DNA of 64,000 nt. Source: Betaproteobacteria bacterium. GTDB lineage: Bacteria; Pseudomonadota; Gammaproteobacteria; Burkholderiales; SG8-41. The notes below the pieces were generated by a model. The model was given only the letters and a program-made list of their open reading frames with translations. It made no database searches and was not told the DNA's origin. This document shows positions 31,754-42,278 of the stretch, in pieces (positions within the stretch are counted from its first letter, which is position 1; each line of letters starts with the position of its first letter). The position numbers and the translations under genes are program-made. Where the stretch lies: contig VGID01000004.1 of assembly GCA_016868035.1 (NCBI GenBank), forward strand, positions 1 to 64,000, given 5' to 3'.

Positions 31754-32364
31754 GAAGTCGGCGGGGTGGTATCCTTGAACGAGGGACGCTTCGCGAGCCT
31801 TTCGGCGAGCTTGCCGAGGTTCGGATAGGTCTTGCGCCAGGCGAGGTCGGGCAGCCGCAGGTCGAGAAAGCCGAGGCAGCAGCCGACGGCGATGTCAGCC
31901 AGGTTGTACTGCTCGCCGCCGCACCAGTTGCGCGTGCCCAGTTCCTCCGCCATCACTTCCAGGCTGCGGTCGATCTTGCCCTGCTGGCGTGCGATCCAGC
32001 CCGGGGACTGCGCCGTGGCCGAGCGCTGTTTTTCGACCCTTACCGCCACCGCGGCGTCCGTGCATCCGTCCGCCAGCGCTTCCCAGCGCCGCACCTGTAT
32101 GCGTTGGCGGGTATCCTCGGGGATGAGTTTCGCCACCGGGCTCGCGTTGTCGAGATATTCGACGATGACCCGGGAATCGAAGAGGTTGGTGCCATCCTCG
32201 GTAACCAGCACCGGCACCTTGCCGAGCGGATTGTAGGTCGGGACCTTGCTCGTCGCCTCGCCCGGCGGATCCACGACGAACTCGTACTCGATGCGCTTCT
32301 CCGCGAGCACGACCCGCACTTTGCGCGTGTACGGACTGGTCGGAGTTCCGATCAGCTTCATCAT
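31750..32364 (-). CDS. Glutathione S-transferase family protein
   Basis: MMKLIGTPTSPYTRKVRVVLAEKRIEYEFVVDPPGEATSKVPTYNPLGKVPVL. Confidence 0.88.
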   Translation of the reverse strand: MMKLIGTPTSPYTRKVRVVLAEKRIEYEFVVDPPGEATSKVPTYNPLGKVPVLVTEDGTNLFDSRVIVEYLDNASPVAKLIPEDTRQRIQVRRWEALADGCTDAAVAVRVEKQRSATAQSPGWIARQQGKIDRSLEVMAEELGTRNWCGGEQYNLADIAVGCCLGFLDLRLPDLAWRKTYPNLGKLAERLAKRPSFKDTTPPTS

Positions 32365-32555
32365 CGCGCTCTCGCTTCCGCCTCTCCAAAAAAGGGGGGG
32401 ATTATAGCATCGCGCCGCACGCCCAGCCCCCCGCCGGAAGGCTCAGCGCGAACCGCGAAAAAGAATATTCAAGCATTTTTCCCATTGCCTTTTCGCGTGT
32501 TGACTCCCGCGGAACAATGGTAGTACGCTGCGACCGGACTGCTCCTGGTTTACCG

Positions 32556-33329
32556 ATGGACACGATAAGCGAAAAATTCGTCCTCTACACACAGCCCGGG
32601 TGAAGCAGCTGCCTCCGAGCGAAAGAGTTTCTTTCGAAAAAAGGCATCGACTTCGTCGCGGTGGACGTGCTGAACGAGCCGCAGGGGCGAGAGCGGTTGC
32701 TCAAGCTCGGCGTGCGCAACGTGCCGGTCGTGGCGAAGGGCGGGCAGTACGTGTTCGGGCAGAATCTGGAGGACGTGGCCGAATTCGTCGGGCTGCACGG
32801 GACCGGACACACGCCGCTGCCTCCCGAAAAACTGATCGAAAAATGGATACTGGTCCTGCGCGCGGCGCAACGCTACGTGCGGCAGCTGCCGGACCGGAGC
32901 CTGAACGAGCGCGTCATCGAGAACCGCGACCGTTCGATCCGGCTCCTCGCCCACCATCTCTTCCGCATCGGGGAGGCGTTCCTGGAGACGGCCATCGACG
33001 GGGTCGAATACGCCGTGCAGCACGCCAACGTGCCGCCGAAGGACGGCACGTTCCTCACCGGCGACGAAATCGCGCGCTACGGCGAGACGGTGATCGCGCG
33101 CCTGCGCAAGTGGTGGGATGGCCTCGTCGACAAGTCGCTCTCGCGCAAGGTGAAGACCTTCTACGGGATGCAGCCGATGCATGTGGTGTTCGAGCGCTCG
33201 ACGTGGCACTCGGCGCAGCACGCGCGCCAGCTCATCCACATCCTCGAGCGCTACGGCATCGAACCCGAGCGGCGGCTCACCCCGGACGATCTCGCAGGAC
33301 TGCCGCTCCCGGAGCGGTTGTTTGAGTAG
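32556..33329 (+). CDS. Selenocysteine-containing glutaredoxin-like protein with C-terminal helical domain
   Basis: ATG at 32556; in-frame TGA at 32601-32603: MDTISEKFVLYTQPG(U)SSCLRAKEFLSKKGIDFVAVDVLNEPQGRERLLKLGVRNVPVVAKGGQYVFGQNL... Thioredoxin-fold homology continues in the same frame on both sides of the TGA. Confidence 0.88.
32601..32646 (+). promoter_or_regulatory. Putative bacterial SECIS element
   Basis: TGA followed by lower stem TGCC/GGCA, internal loop, upper stem CGAAAG/CTTTCG with apical loop AGTTT starting 22 nt after the TGA. Confidence 0.7.
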
Positions 33330-33714
33330 ACCGCCTCTCACCGCGGAGAACGCGGAGGACGCGGAGGAACAACAAGAAACAAGAAATAACCGCCAAGGCG
33401 CCAAGAAGAAACGAAATTGAAGCGCCAAAGCCGCGAAGAAGCTCGAAAATCAAATCGGTTGCAAGCCAGGAAAAAGAACAACCCGGCTTATTCGAGTTTT
33501 TCCGTTCCCAGCTCCCTGCGCTCCTCCGCGCCCCCCGCGTCCTCTGCGTTGAGAGGTTCGTCTTTTGCTTGGTGCCTTCGCGGCTGATGCCCGGCGAGAA
33601 TAGCGCAACGCGCGGAGTTGAATTAAACTACAGCTTCCTCGACGCTTAACTCGCACGCCCGCGCAGCATGACCGCAGTGATCACCCGTCGCCTGCCGCTC
33701 GGCTGCTGTCCGCC

Positions 33715-35139
33715 ATGCTGAATACGGCACCTGCCGCGCGTCGCGCGATCCCCTCACTCGACAAGCTGCTCAGGCTCGAGGGTATCCAGTCGCTGATCGC
33801 GCGCCACGGGCGCGCGCTCGTGACCGCCGCCGCCCGCGGCGAGCTTGCGGCGCTGCGCGCCACGCTGTCACACGGCTCCGCCGTGCAGGGCGCGTTCGAC
33901 GAGGCCGCCTTCGTCGCGCGCTGCGCGGAGCGCGTCGAGCGCGAGATCGCGCCTTCGTTGAGGCCGGTCTTCAATCTCACCGGCACCGTATTGCACACCA
34001 ATCTCGGCCGGGCGCCGATGCCCGAGTACGCCGCCCGGGCGGTGGCGCGCGCGATGACACGGCCCGTGAACCTCGAGTTCGACCTGGGGGGCGGGGAGCG
34101 CGGCGAGCGCGATCGCCACGTCGAGCGCTGGCTCACACGGCTCTCCGGTGCGGAAGCGGCGCTGATCGTGAACAACAACGCGGCGGCAGTCTACCTCGCT
34201 CTGAACACACTCGCGCTCAAGAAGGAAGTTCCGGTCTCGCGCGGCGAGCTGATCGAGATCGGAGGCGCCTTCCGCATGCCGGACATCATGGCGCGCTCCG
34301 GGGTCAAGCTGGTGGAAGTGGGCACCACCAACCGCACGCATCTCAAGGACTACGCGGCGGCAATCGGCCCGCGCACGGCGGCCCTGATGAAGGTCCATAC
34401 CAGCAATTACGCCATCGAGGGTTTCACTGCCTCGGTTGCGGAGCGCGATCTCGCCGCGCTCGCCCGCAAGCATCGCATTCCGTTTATCGTGGATCTCGGC
34501 AGCGGCATACTGGTCGATCTCGAGGAGTACGGGCTACCGCACGAGCCGACGCCGCGCGAGGCCCTCGCGAGCGGCGCCGACCTCGTGACCTTCAGCGGGG
34601 ACAAGCTGCTGGGCGGCCCCCAGGCCGGCCTCGTCGTGGGACGCGCCGATCTCGTGGAACGCCTGCGCCGAAATCCGATGAAGCGCGCGCTGCGCGTGGA
34701 CAAGATGACGCTTGCGGCGCTGGAGGCGGTGCTCACCGCCTACGCCGACCCGGGGCGCCTGCGTGCCGCCCTTCCCGCGCTCGCTGCGCTCACCCGGCCG
34801 GCGGACGAGATCCGCGAGCAGGCCGGGCGCCTGTTGCCAGCGGTGACCGCCGCGCTGCGGGGCAAAGCCGAAGCCGAGATCCTCGCGTGCCGCAGCCAGA
34901 TCGGCAGCGGCTCGCTGCCGACGGATCTCATTCCGAGCGCGGCGATTGCGGTCAGCGTTTCCGGCAAGCGCCGCGGCGCGCTCGCCGCCACGATCGCCTC
35001 CGCATTCCGGGCGCTACCGGTTCCGGTGATCGGGCGCGTGAAGGACGGCGCGTTCGTCATGGATCTCCGCTGCCTCGATCACGAACAGGAGTTCGTCGAG
35101 CAACTGAAGCATCTGGATCTGAAGGGCATAGAAGAGTGA
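33715..35139 (+). CDS. selA: L-seryl-tRNA(Sec) selenium transferase
   Basis: [63 protein letters not shown]. Confidence 0.95.
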   Translation: MLNTAPAARRAIPSLDKLLRLEGIQSLIARHGRALVTAAARGELAALRATLSHGSAVQGAFDEAAFVARCAERVEREIAPSLRPVFNLTGTVLHTNLGRAPMPEYAARAVARAMTRPVNLEFDLGGGERGERDRHVERWLTRLSGAEAALIVNNNAAAVYLALNTLALKKEVPVSRGELIEIGGAFRMPDIMARSGVKLVEVGTTNRTHLKDYAAAIGPRTAALMKVHTSNYAIEGFTASVAERDLAALARKHRIPFIVDLGSGILVDLEEYGLPHEPTPREALASGADLVTFSGDKLLGGPQAGLVVGRADLVERLRRNPMKRALRVDKMTLAALEAVLTAYADPGRLRAALPALAALTRPADEIREQAGRLLPAVTAALRGKAEAEILACRSQIGSGSLPTDLIPSAAIAVSVSGKRRGALAATIASAFRALPVPVIGRVKDGAFVMDLRCLDHEQEFVEQLKHLDLKGIEE

Positions 35140-35205
35140 CTCGTTACTCGTTTCTCGTTCTTCGGAGGTGAAAGACGAGTAACGAGCAACGAGAAACGAG
35201 CGACG
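35138..35205. repeat. Inverted pair of tandem arrays between selA and selB
   Basis: gactcgttactcgtttctcgtt-cttcggaggtgaaag-acgagtaacgagcaacgagaaacgagc. Confidence 0.9.
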
Positions 35206-35206
35206 A

Positions 35207-37222
35207 ATGATAGTAGCCACCGCAGGACACATCGACCACGGCAAGACGCTGCTCGTGAAGGCGCTGACGGGCGTGGACACCGACCGCCTTCCCGAGGAAA
35301 AGGCGCGCGGGATTTCGATCGACCTCGGCTTTGCCTATCTGCCGCTAGACGGGGGCGGGCTGATCGGATTCGTGGACGTGCCGGGTCACGAGCGCTTCAT
35401 ACGGAACATGCTGGCCGGCGTGTGCGGCATCGATTTCGCGCTGCTGGTGGTCGCCGCCGACGACGGCGTCATGCCGCAGACCGTGGAGCATCTTCACATC
35501 CTCGATCTCCTCGATATCCGGCACGGGCTCGCGGTGATCACCAAGACCGACCGCGCCGCGCAGGAGCGCGTGCGGCAGGTCGAAGGCGAGATTGCCGCGC
35601 TGCTCGCCGGCACGCGCCTAAATAAGGTCCCCGTGCTGGCGGTCTCCGCCGTGACCGGCACGGGTATCGAGGACCTGCGCGCGCGGCTCACCGCCGCCGC
35701 ACGGGCACAAGCCGCGCGCCGGACGGAGGGGCAGCATTTCAGGCTGGCGATAGACCGCGCATTCACGGTCGCAGGGAGCGGAACCGTGGTGACGGGAACG
35801 GTCTTCAACGGATCGGTCGCTGTGGGCGACAAACTGGTCGTTTCTCCCGCGGGCACGCCGGTGCGCGTGCGCGGGATCCAGATCCGCGGGCGTGGCGCCG
35901 AGCACGCGGCCGCGGGGGAGCGCTGCGCGCTCAATCTCGCGGGCAGTGATCTGGATACGGTCGCGCGCGGCGATTGGGTGTTGGGTGCGGCAATCCACGC
36001 CCCGACGCAGCGTCTGGCTGCGCGCGTGTCGGTGCTTGCGGCCGAGCCGCAAGCGCTCAAGCACTGGACCCCGCTGCATCTGCATCTCGCCACGGCCGAC
36101 GTGACCGCGCGCATCGCGCTGCGTGGAGGCCAGTCCGTCGCGCCGGGAGCCGCGGCAACCGCGCAGCTCGTGCTCGACCAGCCGATCGGCGCGCTCCACG
36201 GCGACCGTTTCATCCTGCGCGACCAGTCGGCGCGCCGCACGCTCGGCGGGGGCATCGTGCTCGATCCTTTCGTTCCGGCGGCGCGGCGCGCTGCGTCCGA
36301 GCGCGCCGTGGAGATGGCAGCGCTGGAGGAAGAAACCCCCGAAGCTGCGTTCTCCTCGCTGCTCAAGCACCCGGACCGCGGCGTGGACATCGCGCGTTTC
36401 GAGAAAACCTTCAACCTGACCACGGAGCGTACGGCGAAGATCTGCGCGCAAGCCGAAGTCGCGGTGCTGGGAAAAGAGCACCGTGTCGCGATCCCGCGCG
36501 TGCACCGCGAGAAGCTGCGCGAGGCGATCCTTGCGGCGCTCCGCGAATTCCACCGTGCGCAGCCCCAGGCGCTGGGCAAGGAGATGGAAGCGCTGCGTGC
36601 CGCGGCTGCGCCGCACCTGCCTCCCGAGGCCTTCCAGTTCCTGCTGCGCGAGCTCGCCGACGAGCGCAAGCTCGAGGTCGCGGGCTCGGCTGCGCGCCTG
36701 CCGGGCCATGACGCAACCTCCAATCCCGCGGACGAGAAGATGTGGCGGAGCCTGCTGCCCCTGCTCACGGCCGGAGCCTTCGCGCCGCCCGCCGTCGCCG
36801 AGCTCGCCGCGAAGCTCGCGACGAAGGACACGGTGCTCCGGGACTTCCTGCACCGCAAGAGCCGCAGCGGCGAAGTGCTGAGGGTGACGAAGGACCGGTA
36901 CTATCCGCGCGCGACCCTCGCGACATTGGCGGCCACGGCCAAGGCGCTGGCGGACGCGGGAGGCATGTTCACGGCCGCGCAGTTCCGCGACGCCACGGGG
37001 ATCGGCCGCACGCTGGCGATCGAAATCCTCGAATTCCTCGACGGGCTCGGCGTCACGCAGCGGGTGGGCGACGCTCGCAAGATGCGCAAGGACTTCGTGC
37101 CCATCCTCGGCCCGGCATCTCCCGCCGCGCGCCCTGCCCCGGGGGCGGCGGCGGGGGCCAAGGCAGGATCTAAGCCCGTCGCGCACGGGGGGCGGCGCCC
37201 CTTCCCGCAGGGCAAGCGCTGA
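35207..37222 (+). CDS. selB: Selenocysteine-specific elongation factor SelB
   Basis: [48 protein letters not shown]-terminal winged-helix region. Confidence 0.95.
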   Translation: MIVATAGHIDHGKTLLVKALTGVDTDRLPEEKARGISIDLGFAYLPLDGGGLIGFVDVPGHERFIRNMLAGVCGIDFALLVVAADDGVMPQTVEHLHILDLLDIRHGLAVITKTDRAAQERVRQVEGEIAALLAGTRLNKVPVLAVSAVTGTGIEDLRARLTAAARAQAARRTEGQHFRLAIDRAFTVAGSGTVVTGTVFNGSVAVGDKLVVSPAGTPVRVRGIQIRGRGAEHAAAGERCALNLAGSDLDTVARGDWVLGAAIHAPTQRLAARVSVLAAEPQALKHWTPLHLHLATADVTARIALRGGQSVAPGAAATAQLVLDQPIGALHGDRFILRDQSARRTLGGGIVLDPFVPAARRAASERAVEMAALEEETPEAAFSSLLKHPDRGVDIARFEKTFNLTTERTAKICAQAEVAVLGKEHRVAIPRVHREKLREAILAALREFHRAQPQALGKEMEALRAAAAPHLPPEAFQFLLRELADERKLEVAGSAARLPGHDATSNPADEKMWRSLLPLLTAGAFAPPAVAELAAKLATKDTVLRDFLHRKSRSGEVLRVTKDRYYPRATLATLAATAKALADAGGMFTAAQFRDATGIGRTLAIEILEFLDGLGVTQRVGDARKMRKDFVPILGPASPAARPAPGAAAGAKAGSKPVAHGGRRPFPQGKR

Positions 37223-37233
37223 GGACGGGTTTC

Positions 37234-38151
37234 GTGGCACAGCAGCCCTTTGACGCGATCGTGATCGGGGAAGGAATCTGTGGGCTCACCGCGGCGAATG
37301 CGCTTGCCCGGGCCGGCTGCAGGACGGCGACGCTGGAGGCCCAGCTCTTCGGGGGCCTGGTTCTCAACGTCAACGAGCTCGATCCCGCCCCGGACGAGCG
37401 CGCGGTATCCGGGGCGGAATTCGCAACGGAGTTGATGCAGGCGAACGCGGAGCTCGGCGTGGCGAGCATACAGGAGGCGGCGAGCGCAGTGCACGACCGG
37501 GAGGGGCTGCGGGTAGTCGCGACCGCGAGTGGCCGCTACCCCGCGCGCCACGTCGTGGTGGCATCCGGCGCACGGTTGAGGAAGCTCAACGTTCCGGGGG
37601 AAAACGAGTTCGAGGGCCGCGGGGTGTCGAGCTGCGCCGACTGCGACGGGCCGCTCTACCAGGACGAGGAAGTGGCCGTGGTGGGCGGGGGCGACTCCGC
37701 ACTGCAGGAAGCACTGGTGTTGGCGAAGTACTGCCGCAAGATCCATCTGATTCACCGCGGCGAGCGATTCCGCGCACAGGAGCAGTTCGTCGAACGAGTG
37801 AGCGCCCATCCCAGAATTTCCGTCGCGTGGAACACCACGGTCGAGGCGATCGGGGGGAACAAGACCGTCGAACGCGTGCGCATCCGGCGCGCGAGCGCCG
37901 GAGCGGAGGAACTTGCCTGTGCCGGAGTATTCGCCTACGTCGGGCTCGCGCCGAACTCCGAGTTTCTCCCGCCGGCCATAACCCGTGACGCCGGCGGATT
38001 CGTGATCACCCAGGACACGCTCGAGACCGCGGTGCCCGGCATCTGGGCCGTGGGCGCCGTGCGCAGCGGCTATTCCGGGCTGCTCACCGACGCGATGGAC
38101 GAGGCGCGGCGCGCTGCCCGGGTTATCGCCATGCAGCTCGGCAGAGCCTGA
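37234..38151 (+). CDS. Thioredoxin reductase-like FAD/NAD(P)-dependent oxidoreductase
   Basis: FDAIVIGEGICGLTAANALARAG; GVSSCADCDGPLYQDEEVAVVGGGDSALQEAL; GTG start. Confidence 0.87.
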   Translation: MAQQPFDAIVIGEGICGLTAANALARAGCRTATLEAQLFGGLVLNVNELDPAPDERAVSGAEFATELMQANAELGVASIQEAASAVHDREGLRVVATASGRYPARHVVVASGARLRKLNVPGENEFEGRGVSSCADCDGPLYQDEEVAVVGGGDSALQEALVLAKYCRKIHLIHRGERFRAQEQFVERVSAHPRISVAWNTTVEAIGGNKTVERVRIRRASAGAEELACAGVFAYVGLAPNSEFLPPAITRDAGGFVITQDTLETAVPGIWAVGAVRSGYSGLLTDAMDEARRAARVIAMQLGRA

Positions 38152-38412
38152 GCAGCGGGCGCGGCGCGCCACGTAGCAGCGGATCGAGTTTCAGCCGCTG
38201 ATGAACGCCGATAGACGCCGATAAGAACCAAGGATTGAACCGCCGAGGCGCCGAGAGAATCCAATCAAACCGCAGATGAACGCGGATAAACGCGGATATT
38301 TAGACAATAAAAGTTCCTGACACCTTTTTCTGATGCACCTTTTTCTGATGACACCTTTTTCTGACACTTTTTCTGGCTTTCAAGCCGACTTCGGGCAAGC
38401 TACTTGGCCGTG

Positions 38413-38418
38413 TAGAAT
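38413..38418 (+). promoter_or_regulatory. Extended -10-like TGTAGAAT upstream of selC
   Basis: ccgTGTAGAATgg ~105 nt upstream of selC. Confidence 0.35.
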
Positions 38419-38480
38419 GGCGCCCTGCGCCGCGCGCGTTACAAACGCGCGGTGGAACGCCTGAAAGGATGGTCAGGTTA

Positions 38481-38516
38481 AGGAACCTTTGCGCCGCTTG
38501 CGGCGCAAAGGTTCCT
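38481..38516. repeat. Near-perfect palindrome immediately upstream of selC
   Basis: AGGAACCTTTGCGCCGC-TT-GCGGCGCAAAGGTTCCT: perfect 17-bp arms, 4 nt before the tRNA. Confidence 0.9.
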
Positions 38517-38520
38517 AAGC

Positions 38521-38615
38521 GGAAGGGAATCGCCCCCGGTGGGGCGGCCGGACTTCAAACCCGGTTGGGGCCGCTGGCGGTCCTGTGTGGGTTCGACTCC
38601 CACTCTCTTCCGCCA
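38521..38615 (+). tRNA. selC: tRNA-Sec (anticodon TCA), CCA encoded
   Basis: GGAAGGGAATCGCCCCCGGTGGGGCGGCCGGACTTCAAACCCGGTTGGGGCCGCTGGCGGTCCTGTGTGGGTTCGACTCCCACTCTCTTCCGCCA; 8-bp acceptor stem, TCA anticodon, long variable arm. Confidence 0.95.
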
Positions 38616-38661
38616 TCTGTTCCGCGTCGATGCGCTGGCACGGCCTCGATTCCGCGGCTGG

Positions 38662-39804
38662 CTAGCCACCCAATACTCGCTGCACCGTCCAGAACAGGCC
38701 CACCGCCGCGACGGCCATCGAGGCCGGGGTGACGACGCGCCGGCGGTACCAGGTCTTGTTGCGTCCCCAGATGCCGACCGCCAGATAGGCGAGCGCAATC
38801 ACCGCAAGCTGGCCGAGCTCGACGCCGATGTTGAAAGTCACCAGAGCGGGCACGAACTGCGCGCGCGGCAGTCCCACCTCGTGCAGCACGCCGGCGAATC
38901 CGAGCCCGTGCAACAGGCCGAATCCGAACACCACGAGCGCGCGCCACGGCTTGAGCTGCGGGGTCAGGATGTTCTCGACCGCGACGTACACGATGGACGC
39001 GGCGATGAGGGGCTCGACGATCGAGGATGGCAGCGACACGACACCGTAAACCGAAAGGGCGAGCGTGACCGAATGCGCGACGGTGAAGGCCGTGACCTGG
39101 ATCAGGAGCGGCGCCATGCGGGTGCTCAGCAAGAACAGCCCGAGGACGAACAGGATGTGGTCGAGCCCCTTGGGCAGGATGTGCGTGAACCCGAGCACCG
39201 TGTAGTCCAGCAGGACATCGGCCATCGTGCGCTTGTCAAATCCCTTGCCGAGAACGTAGGCCGGGCTGCTCTCGCCGTTCTTGAGCCATACCGCGTCGAG
39301 GCGCTCGCCCTCGCGCACGCGAAGCACGCACGACCCGAAACGCGCGGCGTAGCGGAACGCGAGTTCCCTGGTTGACGCAGGAGCCGTGCCGGAGAAGCGC
39401 ATCGTGGTCTGTCGCGAAAGCGCGACATCACCCACCGGCGGAACCACGATCGTGGTCAGTGCAGGACGGGCGCGCGCGCCGTCGAAATCGACCACGATTC
39501 CGTCGAGATAGCGCCCGGCGTGCGCGCTGATCACCGTGCCCAAGTCCTCGGGCGGGAGCGCGCGCAAGCGGTTGTAGTAAAGAGCGTTGGGCGATTCGTC
39601 GGTATCACGATGCACGGGGCTGACTTCCGCGATGACGGCCTCCATGTTGACGACGATCTCGAGCTCGTATCGCCCGTCCGGCGAGAGCGTGAGCGTAGCG
39701 ACCGCCGGGCGGATTTCATGGGCGAGCGAAGATGCCGCCTGACCGAAAATCAGCCATGGCAGGCAGACCATAAACAGGGCGAATTTCCAGACCCGCGCCG
39801 GCAT
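38662..39804 (-). CDS. HupE/UreJ family membrane protein
   Basis: GFTHILPKGLDHILFVLGLFLLST; FGFGLLHGLGFAGVL. Confidence 0.82.
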   Translation of the reverse strand: MPARVWKFALFMVCLPWLIFGQAASSLAHEIRPAVATLTLSPDGRYELEIVVNMEAVIAEVSPVHRDTDESPNALYYNRLRALPPEDLGTVISAHAGRYLDGIVVDFDGARARPALTTIVVPPVGDVALSRQTTMRFSGTAPASTRELAFRYAARFGSCVLRVREGERLDAVWLKNGESSPAYVLGKGFDKRTMADVLLDYTVLGFTHILPKGLDHILFVLGLFLLSTRMAPLLIQVTAFTVAHSVTLALSVYGVVSLPSSIVEPLIAASIVYVAVENILTPQLKPWRALVVFGFGLLHGLGFAGVLHEVGLPRAQFVPALVTFNIGVELGQLAVIALAYLAVGIWGRNKTWYRRRVVTPASMAVAAVGLFWTVQRVLGG

Positions 39805-39851
39805 CTACGCTAACTCGGTACGCAAAGATCCTATGTTAAGCTGGTTAGCGC

Positions 39852-40697
39852 ATGCGAAAAAGCTGTCTTGTCGCCAGCCGTTCGCGCCGAAAATGTGTGC
39901 AACGCATCGTACTGTTGCTCGCGGTGCTCTGCTCGCTGGCTGCGCGGCCGACGACCGGTCACGAATTCTGGATCGAGCCCAAGCAATTCCGCCCGGCGCC
40001 CGGGGCGAAAGTTCCGATCACGCTCTACGTCGGGCAGTACTTCATGGGCAATTCGTATCCCTTCTTGAGCGACTCATTCGAGCGCTTTTACTACGTCGAT
40101 GCGCGCGGCACCGAGAACATCCGCGGCGTGCTGGGCGACGACCCTGCCGCGACGCTCACCATCCGCGCGCCGGGCCGTATCTGGATCGTGCTGCGCAGCG
40201 CGTACTTCGATCTTTCCTATGACAAGCCCGGCGAGTTCGATGCGTTCCTTGCCAGGGAGGGAATCGACCACTTGGTCCCGCGCGAGCGGCGGGGCCCGCT
40301 CCCGGTCAAGGAGACCTACTCGCGTTCCGCCAAGTCGCTGCTGGTTGCGGGTGATCCGCCATCCGGTTCAGCGCCCGATCGAGCGTTCGGCCTGCCGCTG
40401 GAGCTCGTGGCCGAGTCCGACCCCTATGCCGGCAGACCGGCCGAATTCAGGGTGAGACTGCTCTTCCGCGGTTCCGCGTTGCCAGGCGCGCTGGTCACCG
40501 CCTTCCACAAGGCGGTCCCGGACCGGAGGCTGGAAGCTCGTACCGATGCGTCCGGCCGCGCGCGGCTGGCGCTCGACCGGGACGGGCTCTGGCTGCTGAA
40601 CGCCGTGCATCTGCTTCCGGCGCAGAAGAAGGGCGGAGCGCTGTGGGAAACCCTGTGGGCGTCTCTGACCTTCGAGCTGCCAAGGCGCAAAGAGTAG
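39852..40697 (+). CDS. DUF4198 domain-containing protein
   Basis: GHEFWIEPKQFRPAPGAKVPITLYVGQYFMG. Confidence 0.75.
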   Translation: MRKSCLVASRSRRKCVQRIVLLLAVLCSLAARPTTGHEFWIEPKQFRPAPGAKVPITLYVGQYFMGNSYPFLSDSFERFYYVDARGTENIRGVLGDDPAATLTIRAPGRIWIVLRSAYFDLSYDKPGEFDAFLAREGIDHLVPRERRGPLPVKETYSRSAKSLLVAGDPPSGSAPDRAFGLPLELVAESDPYAGRPAEFRVRLLFRGSALPGALVTAFHKAVPDRRLEARTDASGRARLALDRDGLWLLNAVHLLPAQKKGGALWETLWASLTFELPRRKE

Positions 40698-40806
40698 AAT
40701 TCGGGGAAAACGCCGAAACACAAGAGCGAATCGCCATGTCGGGACGGTGGCCGGTGGCGAGTAAACCATGACGGGCGTAACGCGCAGCGCGGTAAAGGGA
40801 GGAACG

Positions 40807-42213
40807 ATGAGTTTCGCACTCGAACTGGCGAAACGAATCAATGCCATCACTTTCAATGAACTGCCGCCCGAGGCAGTCCACTGTGCCAAGGTCGGCATCC
40901 TCGACACGGTGGGCGTCACGCTCGCCGGCGCGCGCGACGATGCGACGCGCATCGTCGCGAAGGTCTCGCTCGCCGAAGCCTCCGCCGGGCCGAGCCTCGT
41001 CTTTGGTGCCGGGCGCAGGGTCCACCCGCTCGAGGCGGCGTTGGTGAACGGCACCGCCTCGCACGCTCTCGATTTCGACGACTGCAACAACACCCTCGGC
41101 GGGCATCCTTCGGTGCCGATCCTGCCGGGACTCATTGCGCTCGCGGAGGACATCGGCGCGAGCGGCCGCAACTTCATCGCCGCCTACGTCGCCGGTTTCG
41201 AGACCGAGTGCAAGCTCTCGCTGGGCGTCAACTTCCACCAGTACACGCGGGGCTGGCATCCGACCACGACGATCGGAGTCTTCGGCGGCGCCGCGGCGTG
41301 CGCGAAGCTCATGGGGCTTCCCGATGACAGGATCGCGGTTGCGCTCGCCATCGCGGCATCGCTCGCCGCCGGGATCAAGTCCAACTTCGGCACCATGGTA
41401 AAACCGCCGCACGTCGGCCATTGCGCGCGGAGCGGGCTGTTCGCGGCATTGCTCGCGCGCGAGGGGTTCACCGCGAATGACCGCGCCTTCGAGCACAAGC
41501 AGGGCTACTTCAACGTGTTCAACGGACCGGGCAACTACGACGCCGCGAAAATCCTGCCCGCGTGGGCGGATCCCCTCGACATCGTGTCTACCGGCATCGC
41601 GATCAAGCAATATCCGTGCTGCGGCAGCACGCATCCCGCACTGGACGCAACGTTGACGCTCGCCCGCGAGCACAAGATCGAGCCCGAGGCGATCGAGCGC
41701 GCGGAGGTCTGGATACACGCCCGTCGGCTCGAACACACCAACCGCCCCGACCCGCGCACCGCGCTCGACGCGAAATTCAGCTTGCAGTACTGCGTGGCGC
41801 GGGCGATCGCCGACCGGCGCATCGGGATCGAGCATTTCGAGGGCAACGCTTTCGATGAGCCCGCCGTCCGGCATCTCACTGCGCGCGTGCGCGCGGCTCC
41901 GTACACGACCGGGCAGTTCCCGGACGAGAACCATTTCGGCGCCGAGGTGCGGCTTACGCTGCGCGGCGGCCGGACGCTTTGCGCCAGGGTGGACGAGCCG
42001 CTCGGGCGCACCGCCGCGAATCCGCTGCCGCCGGAGCGGTTGATCGAGAAGTTCGAGAACTGTGCGGCACGCGTGCTCGCGCCCGGCGCAGTCTCGCGCC
42101 TCCAGGAAACCATCCAGCGGCTGGACGCTGTGGGCGATATCCGCGATCTCACCGCACTCATCGCCCTTCCCGGCGACCCGCGGCCCGTCACGCGGCGCGC
42201 AGCGCGCGCCTAG
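40807..42213 (+). CDS. MmgE/PrpD family protein
   Basis: ALVNGTASHALDFDDCNNTLGGHPSVPILPGLIALAE. Confidence 0.87.
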   Translation: MSFALELAKRINAITFNELPPEAVHCAKVGILDTVGVTLAGARDDATRIVAKVSLAEASAGPSLVFGAGRRVHPLEAALVNGTASHALDFDDCNNTLGGHPSVPILPGLIALAEDIGASGRNFIAAYVAGFETECKLSLGVNFHQYTRGWHPTTTIGVFGGAAACAKLMGLPDDRIAVALAIAASLAAGIKSNFGTMVKPPHVGHCARSGLFAALLAREGFTANDRAFEHKQGYFNVFNGPGNYDAAKILPAWADPLDIVSTGIAIKQYPCCGSTHPALDATLTLAREHKIEPEAIERAEVWIHARRLEHTNRPDPRTALDAKFSLQYCVARAIADRRIGIEHFEGNAFDEPAVRHLTARVRAAPYTTGQFPDENHFGAEVRLTLRGGRTLCARVDEPLGRTAANPLPPERLIEKFENCAARVLAPGAVSRLQETIQRLDAVGDIRDLTALIALPGDPRPVTRRAARA

Positions 42214-42278
42214 CCGCGCAGCGGCCGCAGCGATTTTCGATACACGATCCACGCATTCACGGTTTTCAGGTCACGGAC

